From: Desulfobacterales bacterium | GTDB lineage: Bacteria > Desulfobacterota > Desulfobacteria > Desulfobacterales > C00003106 | DNA length: 12,748 nt | Direction of reading: 5' to 3' | NCBI GenBank assembly: GCA_030672555.1 | Contig: DAOVGD010000140.1 | Span: forward strand, 1-12,748 | Shown here: one piece after another, positions 6,816 through 12,395 of the stretch | Position numbering within the stretch: position 1 is the stretch's first letter | Layout: each line of letters begins with the position of its first letter | The notes under the pieces: model-generated | Seen by the model: the letters and a program-made list of their open reading frames with translations, nothing else | The model's database searches: none | Told to the model about the DNA's origin: nothing | Translations under genes and position numbers: made by a program

Positions 6816-8153
6816 TCACTTCTCCTTAATCCCAAGCCGTATCATTTTGCGTCGAAGTGTGTTTTTATCAATTCCCAATTCTCGCGCTGTGGCCATTCGT
6901 TTCCAGTTATTTCTCATTAATGTTTCTTGGATTGCACGTTTTTCTATCTCTTTCAGAGTCTTGCCGGCTGTGAGCAACATGGAACGGTCTTCCGGAATCA
7001 AGTGCCTCGGCAGGTGTCTTAATCGGATTAACCCATCTTGACACAGGACAAATGCGTGTTCGATGGCGTTTTCGAGTTCACGTATATTCCCAGGCCAGTT
7101 ATGATGCATAATAGCCGCCATTGCTGCATCAGAGACCCCCGAAATTCCCTTTCCGGTAATATGGTTAAAATGGTCGATAAAGTGTTCCACAAGGAGGGGA
7201 ATATCTTCTTTCCTCTCTGAAAGCGTAGGAAGAGAAAGTTTAATTACATTGATCCTATAATAGAGGTCATCTCGAAATATTCCCTTTTTTATAAGATCTT
7301 CTAATGTTTTGTTTGTTGCTGTAATTACCCGGACATCGGCGTTGACAGTCTTGACCGCTCCCAAAGGTTCATAGACCCTTTCCTGGAGAACGCGGAGAAG
7401 TCGGATCTGGAGCGCATGCGACATATCACCAATCTCATCCAAAAATATAGTCCCGCCCTTGGCCATCGCAAAGCGACCCGGTTTGTCTTTTTTTGCATCA
7501 GTAAAAGCGCCGGCAACATATCCGAAAAGCTCCGATTCCAGCAATGGATCCGGGAGGGCGCCACAGTTGACGGCCACAAAAGGTTTTTCGCGTCGTGGGC
7601 CGTTGTTGTGAATAGCACGGGCAATAAGTTCTTTGCCTGTGCCGCTGGCACCTTCAATGAGAACCGTACTGTTACTGTTGGCGATCTGGGGAAGTATTCC
7701 AAAGATGCGAATCATTTTCTCGCTCTTGCTGATGATATCCCCGAAAGAGTGCTGCTTTCGGATTTCCTTCCGAAGTTCATTGACTTCGGTAAGGTCTCGA
7801 AAGGTCTCCACCCCCCCGATGACATTGCCGGCATTGTCGCGCAAAAGGGCCGTGCTGACACTAATGTGAATCTGTTTCTTGTCGGCGCGGACGATATAAA
7901 TAGGCATGTTAACAATAGATTCCCCTGTTTTTATTGTTTGCTCAAGGATACAGCCGGATTCGCATACATTGGCCCTAAAGACTTCGTAACAGGGCCGACC
8001 GATTGCTTCTTCCGACGAGATTCCGGTTATGCTCACAGCAGCCTTGTTAAACGATGTTATTTGTTTTTTGTTGTTTACTGTAAATACGCCATCGGCTATG
8101 CTGTTTAGTATAATGTTCTGGTATTTTTCTATTTCAAGGTCATTTTTGCTCAT
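6816..8153 (-). CDS. PAS-containing sigma-54-dependent transcriptional activator
   Basis: An NtrC-type enhancer-binding protein (445 residues) that uses ATP to open sigma-54 RNA polymerase promoters. Domains in order: PAS (about 10-125), AAA+ (about 138-375) and a Fis-type helix-turn-helix (about 405-442). AAA+ motifs are intact: Walker A GASGTGKE (168-175), Walker B TIFLDEIG with D239 and E240, arginine fingers near R294 and R300, and WPGNIRELENA. The sigma-54 contact loop reads GAFTDA (215-220) instead of the usual GAFTGA. The PAS domain holds C55, C64 and C68, the last two as CESGC, which suggests sensing of redox, oxygen, NO or a bound Fe-S or metal centre. There is no receiver domain, so it is probably not phosphorylated by a kinase. 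It diverges from an operon with a -24/-12 promoter, its obvious target. The neighbourhood recalls DVU2106 of Desulfovibrio, the activator of the ORP genes. GAGAG six bases upstream supports the ATG at 8153. Confidence 0.94.
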   Translation of the reverse strand: MSKNDLEIEKYQNIILNSIADGVFTVNNKKQITSFNKAAVSITGISSEEAIGRPCYEVFRANVCESGCILEQTIKTGESIVNMPIYIVRADKKQIHISVSTALLRDNAGNVIGGVETFRDLTEVNELRKEIRKQHSFGDIISKSEKMIRIFGILPQIANSNSTVLIEGASGTGKELIARAIHNNGPRREKPFVAVNCGALPDPLLESELFGYVAGAFTDAKKDKPGRFAMAKGGTIFLDEIGDMSHALQIRLLRVLQERVYEPLGAVKTVNADVRVITATNKTLEDLIKKGIFRDDLYYRINVIKLSLPTLSERKEDIPLLVEHFIDHFNHITGKGISGVSDAAMAAIMHHNWPGNIRELENAIEHAFVLCQDGLIRLRHLPRHLIPEDRSMLLTAGKTLKEIEKRAIQETLMRNNWKRMATARELGIDKNTLRRKMIRLGIKEK

Positions 8154-8177
8154 TTCGTTCTCTCTAATGATTGATAG

Positions 8178-8347
8178 TTTAACCTAAATTGAACGATTTT
8201 TGACTCGATCTGCACCAATCTCTTGCGCATCAAGGGCTTGCAAAAATCCTCGACATATCCACGGGTATGCCTGCGGTTTTCGCAAACCTTGCTACATCAA
8301 GATATTGGCACATCTCTTCCTCAAAAATCGCTCAACTTAGGTTTAAA
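8178..8347. repeat. 170-bp imperfect palindrome (long inverted repeat)
   Basis: The outer arms pair well: TTTAACCTAAATTGAACGAT (8178-8197) continuing TTTTGA to 8203, against the reverse complement of 8321-8347, with two substitutions and one inserted base. Pairing resumes nearer the centre: TTGC-AAAA against TTTTCGCAA (about 8239-8246 and 8276-8284) and CATA-CC against GG-TATG (8254-8260 and 8264-8269). The symmetry centre is near 8262. A single transcript could fold into one long interrupted hairpin. It could be a dispersed repeat or a regulatory structure between the divergent genes. Confidence 0.65.
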
Positions 8348-8460
8348 TAAATATAAACTCTTTATCTTTATTTTCAAGTGCAAAGGTGCATTCTGTTCCC
8401 TTTTTCTTTTTTTATAGTTTCATGTTGTTCCGGGCACTTAAGACCATAGAGTGTTGTTAA

Positions 8461-8490
8461 TAATATAACTGATGTTATTTCAGTATATTA
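8461..8490. promoter_or_regulatory. Candidate activator-binding dyad upstream of the sigma-54 promoter
   Basis: TAATATAACTGA (8461-8472) is mirrored by TCAGTATATTA (8480-8490), lacking one base in the right arm. Its centre lies about 65 bases before the predicted start of transcription. Sigma-54 enhancers usually lie about 80-150 bases upstream, so this is slightly close but possible. No second copy was seen. The assignment to the adjacent activator is inference. Confidence 0.35.
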
Positions 8491-8514
8491 CACGGGGGGT
8501 ACAGATATAATTTT

Positions 8515-8530
8515 TGGCACGATGGTTGCT
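8515..8530 (+). promoter_or_regulatory. Sigma-54 (-24/-12) promoter
   Basis: TGGCACG-ATGG-TTGCT matches the sigma-54 consensus TGGCACG-N4-TTGCW at every defined position, with GG and GC at the correct distance. Counting from GC as -13/-12, transcription should begin near 8541, only about seven bases before the ATG at 8548. The neighbouring gene encodes a sigma-54 activator, which strengthens the call. Confidence 0.85.
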
Positions 8531-8547
8531 CATAAGATATGAGTATC

Positions 8548-9066
8548 ATGACAAAGGTGGCCATCCCGATATTTGGCACACGGATTTCACCGGTGTTCGA
8601 TTCCTGCCTTAGAGTATCTGTCATAGAGATCAATGGGAAGCGCGAGACCTGGAGAGATGATATAATACTAAACGGATTTGGTCTCGAGAAACGCTTAGTG
8701 ATATTGCAAGAGGCAGGTATCAATACACTTATTTGTGGTGGGATCAGCGGATATTCCTATAATTTGCTTGAGAGCGCCGGTATTCGGGTTATATCGGGAA
8801 TAGCCGGTGATGTAGTGGAAGTCTTACGTGCCTTTAAAGAGGACAGGCTTGATCAACCTTCTTTCTATATGCCTGGCTATTGTGGCGGGGAGCTGGGCAG
8901 AAGAGGAAAGAGTGGTCGATATCGTGGCAAAGGAGGGGGTAGAGGCTCAGGCCCTGGCGGGTACTGTATCTGCCCTGAGTGTGGACGTAAGTTGACCCAT
9001 TATAGAGGGAAGCCGTGTTATAGTGAAGGCTGTCCGGTTTGTGGGACATTGATGAACCGGGGATAG
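8548..9066 (+). CDS. FeMo-cofactor-type (NifX/ORP-like) protein with C-terminal zinc-ribbon tail
   Basis: Residues about 2-102 form the dinitrogenase iron-molybdenum cofactor domain (Nitro_FeMo-Co): the opening TKVAIPIFGTRISPVFDSC, then INTLICGGISGYSYNLLESA and GIRVISGIAGDVVEVL. Members bind or carry Fe-Mo or Mo-Cu-S clusters. A Gly/Arg-rich linker (about 110-137) leads to a cysteine-rich tail, CICPECG followed by PCYSEGCPVCG, with C140, C142, C145, C157, C162 and C165 and His151; two CPxCG knuckles suggest a zinc ribbon or Fe-S site. ATG at 8548 (172 residues) is chosen over 8539 because the predicted sigma-54 start of transcription, near 8541, falls inside the earlier codon and the family normally begins Met-Lys/Thr-hydrophobic-Ala. 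Only GAG four bases upstream could serve as a ribosome site, so translation may be almost leaderless. It is the first gene of three related ones. No nif structural genes are in view, so a nitrogenase role is not implied. Confidence 0.88.
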   Translation: MTKVAIPIFGTRISPVFDSCLRVSVIEINGKRETWRDDIILNGFGLEKRLVILQEAGINTLICGGISGYSYNLLESAGIRVISGIAGDVVEVLRAFKEDRLDQPSFYMPGYCGGELGRRGKSGRYRGKGGGRGSGPGGYCICPECGRKLTHYRGKPCYSEGCPVCGTLMNRG

Positions 9067-9082
9067 GTACGAGTAATGCAGC

Positions 9083-9166
9083 TATTCAACCACGAATGGA
9101 CTTGAATAGAGGAGAAAAACTTGAAAGTTTTATTTGTGTAAATTCGTGTTCATTCGTGGCTGAATA
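9083..9166. repeat. 84-bp element with 16-bp terminal inverted repeats
   Basis: TATTCAACCACGAATG (9083-9098) is the reverse complement of CATTCGTGGCTGAATA (9151-9166) at 15 of 16 positions. The interior contains a third, partial ATTCGTGT unit. ATTCGTG-rich repeats of this kind are, from memory, frequent between genes in environmental anaerobes. It separates the first and second FeMo-cofactor-type genes, so a transcript could fold here and uncouple their expression. No terminator T-run follows. Confidence 0.6.
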
Positions 9167-9206
9167 TTTTCAAACGTATAAAATATAAAAAATGAGGTGA
9201 AGAGAG

Positions 9207-9569
9207 ATGAAAATCGCGGTTACATCGACGGGTAAGACCCTGCAGTCCGATATTGATCCCCGGTTCGGGAGGGCTCAATATTTTATTATAGTTGATCCTG
9301 AAACACTCGATTTTGAAGCAGTCAAGAACATGGAAAACATGAACCTGCCGCAGGGCGCAGGGATTCAGGCGGGCAAGACAATTGTGGATAATAAAGCCGA
9401 AGTAGTGATTACCGGCAATTGCGGCCCAAAGGCGTTTCAGGTTCTTTTGGCTGCCGGCGTAAAGGTCGTGGTTGGCGCCAGTGGACGTGTGATTGACGGA
9501 ATTCAAAGATACAAGAATGGCGAGCTTAAGCCTGCCGGCGGAGCAAATGTGGAGGGGCATTGGGCTTGA
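9207..9569 (+). CDS. FeMo-cofactor-type (NifX/ORP-like) small protein
   Basis: A single-domain protein of 120 residues of the dinitrogenase iron-molybdenum cofactor family. Visible family marks are MKIAVTSTGKTLQSDIDPRF (1-20) followed by GRAQYFIIVD, the conserved VVITGNCGPKAF (66-77) with Cys72, and AAGVKVVVGASGRVIDGI (82-99). These are the same positions that hold the ligand loop in ORP/NifX-type proteins. The ATG follows a strong GAGGTGAAGAG ribosome site. It lies 140 bases behind the first gene, with the 84-bp repeat between, and 22 bases before the third. The likely role is binding or delivery of a metal-sulfur cluster in the cytoplasm. Family assignment is strong; cluster type and partner are unknown. 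No MinD/ParA-type ATPase, the usual partner in the Desulfovibrio ORP locus, is in the window. Confidence 0.93.
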   Translation: MKIAVTSTGKTLQSDIDPRFGRAQYFIIVDPETLDFEAVKNMENMNLPQGAGIQAGKTIVDNKAEVVITGNCGPKAFQVLLAAGVKVVVGASGRVIDGIQRYKNGELKPAGGANVEGHWA

Positions 9570-9591
9570 TGAAAAAGGAGGGAGTATTATA

Positions 9592-9924
9592 GTGAAAATT
9601 GCTATCCCATTAGCGCAAGGTAAACTTACCGCGCATTTTGGACATTGTGAGCAGTTCGCTTTGATGGATGTGGAAAGTGGAGACATAAAGAAGAAAGAGG
9701 TGTTGACGCCGCCGCTACATGAACCTGGCGCCTTGCCGCGATGGCTCCACGAGCTTGGCGCGAACGTGATTATTGCAGGTGGAATGGGGCAAAAGGCGAT
9801 CAGCCTTTTTGACGAAGTAGGAATAAAGGTTGTTATAGGAGCGCCACCTTTGTCCCCGGAAGAGTTGGTACAGCAATATCTGTCCGGAACAATGGCAGCG
9901 GGCGCCAATGTATGTGATCATTAG
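9592..9924 (+). CDS. FeMo-cofactor-type (NifX/ORP-like) small protein, third of the operon
   Basis: A 110-residue single-domain member of the dinitrogenase iron-molybdenum cofactor family. GTG at 9592 is the right start: AAGGAGGG at 9575-9582 precedes it by nine bases, and the protein then begins MKIAIPLAQGKLTAHFGHCE (1-20), exactly where family members begin. The open frame extends back to 9493, but that part overlaps the preceding gene and resembles nothing. Further marks are ANVIIAGGMGQKAISLF (57-73) and VGIKVVIGAPPLSPEELV (76-93). It differs from its neighbour in having Met in place of the conserved Cys of the GNCG-type loop, while Cys19 sits in FGHCEQF, so its ligand set may differ. It is translationally close to the second gene (22 bases) and is followed by a strong terminator, so it ends the operon. 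Confidence 0.92.
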   Translation: MKIAIPLAQGKLTAHFGHCEQFALMDVESGDIKKKEVLTPPLHEPGALPRWLHELGANVIIAGGMGQKAISLFDEVGIKVVIGAPPLSPEELVQQYLSGTMAAGANVCDH

Positions 9925-9968
9925 TCCCGTTGGTTCGTGTCCATCCGGCAAAGGTCTCAATCTACCAT

Positions 9969-10003
9969 TAAAAAAGGGGGTTCACGAAGAACCCCCTTTT
10001 TTT
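9969..10003. terminator. Bidirectional rho-independent terminator
   Basis: GGGGGTTC (9976-9983) and GAACCCCC (9989-9996) form a perfect 8-bp stem around a 5-base loop, flanked by an A-run on the left and a T7-run on the right. It can therefore end transcripts in both directions: the FeMo-cofactor-type operon from the left and hup from the right, whose stop lies 18 bases further on. Confidence 0.92.
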
Positions 10004-10020
10004 AATTTCAGGAAATTGTT

Positions 10021-10296
10021 TTACTTGACAGAATCTTTTAACGCTTTGCCTGCTTTGAATCTTACAGCATTGCAAGCTTTGATTTTCATGGTTTCGCCTG
10101 TCTGGGGATTCCTGCCGGTTCTGGCTTTACGCCGAATCTTTGAGAATGTACCAAACCCGACCAATGTAACCTTGCCGCTTTTTTTCTTCAATGCCTTAGT
10201 AACATTGGTAGTGAATGAATTGAGCGCCTTCATTGCGGCGGCCTTAGAAATCTCTGCATCTTTTGCCATCTGGTCAACGAGTTCTGTTTTGGTCAT
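10021..10296 (-). CDS. hup: DNA-binding protein HU
   Basis: A 91-residue nucleoid protein that binds and bends DNA as a dimer, compacting the chromosome and assisting replication and regulation. The sequence has the complete HU fold: helices MTKTELVDQMAKDAEISKAA and KALNSFTTNVTKAL, the turn VTLVGFGTFS (43-52), the DNA-embracing beta arm with the intercalating Pro in GRNPQTG (P64), and the C-terminal helix FKAGKALKDSVK. ATG at 10296 is chosen because AAGGAGGG lies just upstream; a TTG-initiated reading from 10317 would start inside that ribosome site. The gene has its own promoter (10456-10483) and shares a bidirectional terminator with the operon facing it. It is monocistronic. Whether it is hupA- or hupB-like cannot be decided, and an IHF role is unlikely from its overall similarity to HU. 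Confidence 0.95.
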   Translation of the reverse strand: MTKTELVDQMAKDAEISKAAAMKALNSFTTNVTKALKKKSGKVTLVGFGTFSKIRRKARTGRNPQTGETMKIKACNAVRFKAGKALKDSVK

Positions 10297-10687
10297 GTTG
10301 CCTCCCTCCTTTTTCAAGTTGTAATTAATAAGTTATTTTTGATAATCTCACAAAACAAATTTCAATTTGCTTGGTTTGGTCATTTCAGTAGCAAAAAATG
10401 CCCAAGCCAAACCTACCAAAAAATGTGCACGATTATCATTTCAATTTAGCTACTAAATATATTATAAGATTTTGGAAAGTCAAGGGGATAGCATGAATTT
10501 TAATTGAAAATCGTTGAGAAATAAGGCTTTGCCCTAAAAAAATATGTATAACCTATTGATTTATAAGTGATATTATTGAGATGATTTTTTTGTTTTTATG
10601 TCCCATTTTTTTTGTTATTTTTGAAGTGAATTCGTGTTTATTTCAATATTGATGGTTTCGCAATAAGTCTTTTTACTAAGTTCAAAC
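10297..10687. other. 391-bp AT-rich intergenic region with the hup leader
   Basis: No gene. It contains the hup promoter and a leader of about 150 bases with repeated short words: two TTTCAATTT copies (near 10360 and 10440), two AAAAAATG copies, and GCTTGG/CCAAGC in inverted arrangement around 10370-10415. The rest (10500-10687) is AT-rich. It includes a fragment resembling the ATTCGTGT repeat of 9083-9166 (near 10629) and one resembling the 985-1010 repeat (10649-10669). Confidence 0.5.
10456..10483 (-). promoter_or_regulatory. Sigma-70 promoter for hup
   Basis: On the minus strand TTGACT (10483-10478) and TATATT (10461-10456) are separated by 16 bases; each differs from consensus at one position. 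Transcription would start near 10449, leaving about 150 bases of leader before the hup ATG. An overlapping TATAAT is placed too close to the -35 box to be the partner. Confidence 0.5.
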
Positions 10688-11416
10688 TTAACGGCGTGTA
10701 ATTTTTAATGACCTTGCACGAAGTTTTTGGTGGTAGTTTGCATGTCTGCATTCTACTTCTACATCGATAATTTTTCCGTTTAACCTGCTGAAACCTTTCC
10801 AACCCACAGGGTTTTTGGGTATGGACAAAAAGTGGGCAAGTGTGAGGACACGGTCTTGCTTTGAATAAAGATTGAATATTCTCTCTTCTACCGCTTTAAT
10901 ACTCTTGTTCCAATCTTTTTCTGAGGTGGCTGCTCCACACAGATAGACCGAATTGATCATATTTGGCTTCATTCCTGCCAGAGCGCTTTGAACTACTTTT
11001 GCGCCCAGGCTGTGGCCTACTACAGTAATATATTTATAATCCTTTGTGATTGAATTCTCTATATCTTTCCTGAGGCTTTGCCCTGCTGCTTCTGCTTCTT
11101 TGATAGCAGTTTCATAGGCATGCTTTACTTCAAGAAATGAACCAAAAAATATCTTGGCCGACTGTGTAAACAGATTCCCTGGGAAAAGGGGGAGAGTTGC
11201 TAATCCCTTTTGAAGAATTCTGAAGAGTATATCTATCTTTGAGTCTGCATCCCAATTAAAGTATAATAGATCAGCCGTCTTAAAGACCCGATTCAGGCCT
11301 TTTTTCCATTTATCTTTGTGGGTCTTATTTTGGATGGAGTCAGTAAAACCATGTACAAAGACGACAGATGCATTAGTCCTTTTTCTACGTTTAAGAATAT
11401 ATTTTATATCCGGCAT
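10688..11416 (-). CDS. Alpha/beta hydrolase, DUF726-like
   Basis: A serine-hydrolase-fold protein of 242 residues (247 if the TTG at 11431 is used). Numbering from the TTG: VVFVHGF (23-29) gives the oxyanion-hole strand, GHSLGA (139-144) is the nucleophile elbow with S141, D193 in KQDRVL is the likely acid, and H230 or H234 in RHANYH is the likely base. The triad is therefore complete. The GHSLGAKVVQSAL segment and following NSVYLCGAA fit the DUF726 (TMCO4-like) group, whose substrates are unknown to me. No signal peptide is present, so it is cytoplasmic. ATG at 11416 is preferred over TTG, though neither has a convincing ribosome site. It lies 22 bases behind the universal stress gene and is probably its operon partner, which hints at a stress-related esterase or lipase. 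The substrate cannot be read from sequence. Confidence 0.82.
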   Translation of the reverse strand: MPDIKYILKRRKRTNASVVFVHGFTDSIQNKTHKDKWKKGLNRVFKTADLLYFNWDADSKIDILFRILQKGLATLPLFPGNLFTQSAKIFFGSFLEVKHAYETAIKEAEAAGQSLRKDIENSITKDYKYITVVGHSLGAKVVQSALAGMKPNMINSVYLCGAATSEKDWNKSIKAVEERIFNLYSKQDRVLTLAHFLSIPKNPVGWKGFSRLNGKIIDVEVECRHANYHQKLRARSLKITRR

Positions 11417-11438
11417 TTGTTTTATCTGCAAAGATCTT

Positions 11439-12395
11439 TTACGATACTACCCATACAGCCATGTTCTGTGCCTGCTGAATAATCTTATTAGAGACGCTGC
11501 CAAAGAAAAACTGCTTGGTCCGTGATATACCTCGCCGTCCTATCATAATAGAGTTATAATTTTGATTTCTCGCAATTTTTAAAATTGAAGTGGCTACTCC
11601 TATAGATTTAGTTTCAAGGTGCGTTTTTATGGAGTCTGCGGGGATCCTTTCCTTTATCAATCTTTTCTTGGCGTTGGCCAATAATTCTTCGGCATCTCTT
11701 ACCAAACGGTCACGTAAGGGCGCTTCTATCTTTTCGGCCTCAGAACTCCTCTCTTTTATTTCTTTTGGGAAGAGAGGCGTGAGGACATACAAAATAGTCA
11801 CTTCTGTAAATTCGGATCCTTTTAAAAGCCACGCAGCATTATTCAGGGCACGTTTGGAATTAGGGGAGCCGTCAATCGGAAGGAGTAATTTTTTTGATTC
11901 AAATTTTCCGTCTACCACACAGATAGTAACTTTTTTTGCACGCAGAAGTATGTTGTTGGTAAGACTTCCTAAAAAGAGTTCTTCGATCCGGCTCATGCCA
12001 CGACGTCCTAATACGATAGCATCATATATTCCTCCTTTTTCCATTGAAAGGAATTCCCTTGGCAGCTCAGTTATTCGAGGTCGCACTAAAAAACTGAGGT
12101 TCTCTTCTTCTATATTATGTTGCGTGAGGATATTCTTGGCCTCTTCCATAATTGATGCTGCCCGTTCGCGACACTCCTTTTCGAATTTAGTGGCGGACTT
12201 TTGAATATGTTGTAGTTCACGGAGATCCTTCCCGGGTTCTGTAAAAATAGGGGGAACGGGAGGAAGAATGTGAAGAAGGTCTACGTATGCATCCGGATTG
12301 TCAGAAAAGACAAATCCGATATAATTGAGTGCGTCTCGGCTTCCTGGTGACCCATCGATGCCCATTAGAATGTGTTTTTCTTTGTCTATGCTCAT
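11439..12395 (-). CDS. Tandem-domain universal stress protein (UspA family)
   Basis: Two UspA domains in one 318-residue chain, at about 6-162 and 167-318. Each starts with the nucleotide-binding Asp motif (MGIDGSPGSRDAL; LLPIDGSPNSKRAL) and ends with the ATP-binding signature G-x2-G-x9-G-S: GRRGMSRIEELFLGS at 130-144 and GRRGISRTKQFFFGS at 286-300. Both halves should therefore bind ATP and pair within the chain as single-domain proteins do between chains. The family supports survival under starvation and other stress in the cytoplasm; the precise activity is not known. ATG at 12395 has GAGGCGG five bases upstream. It heads a minus-strand pair with the hydrolase. No clear promoter hexamers were found in the gap upstream, where a GC-rich composite repeat lies 75 bases away. 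Confidence 0.95.
   Translation of the reverse strand: MSIDKEKHILMGIDGSPGSRDALNYIGFVFSDNPDAYVDLLHILPPVPPIFTEPGKDLRELQHIQKSATKFEKECRERAASIMEEAKNILTQHNIEEENLSFLVRPRITELPREFLSMEKGGIYDAIVLGRRGMSRIEELFLGSLTNNILLRAKKVTICVVDGKFESKKLLLPIDGSPNSKRALNNAAWLLKGSEFTEVTILYVLTPLFPKEIKERSSEAEKIEAPLRDRLVRDAEELLANAKKRLIKERIPADSIKTHLETKSIGVATSILKIARNQNYNSIMIGRRGISRTKQFFFGSVSNKIIQQAQNMAVWVVS

Larger units (their letters stand above)
8154..8547. other. Divergent control region between the activator and the FeMo-cofactor-type operon
   Basis: Almost 400 bases without a gene. From left to right it holds the short leader of the activator, a 170-bp imperfect palindrome (8178-8347), an AT-rich stretch with a pyrimidine-rich run (8397-8415), a dyad (8461-8490) and the sigma-54 promoter (8515-8530). 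Only an uninformative 64-codon frame crosses the palindrome. Confidence 0.6.

Noticed and set aside
6785..6823. AGAAGTG/CACTTCT as a terminator between the convergent genes
   Set aside because: A 25-base loop, only seven pairs and no T-run.
7416..8108. 230-codon plus-strand open frame
   Set aside because: Antisense shadow of the sigma-54 activator, with no family motif.
8305..8320. Second TTGGCAC as a sigma-54 promoter
   Set aside because: The -12 position reads TTCC instead of TTGC, so the near-invariant GC is missing; it also lies within the palindrome.
8573..8590. Third TTGGCAC inside the first FeMo-cofactor-type gene
   Set aside because: No GC dinucleotide at the -12 spacing, and it would start inside the coding region.
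9150..9908. 252-codon minus-strand open frame
   Set aside because: It lies antisense to the second and third FeMo-cofactor-type genes, whose products are recognisable; its own protein resembles nothing.
8548..9924. Naming the three small proteins nifX or nifB and inferring nitrogen fixation
   Set aside because: The fold is shared by many non-nitrogenase proteins, and no nif structural genes are present.
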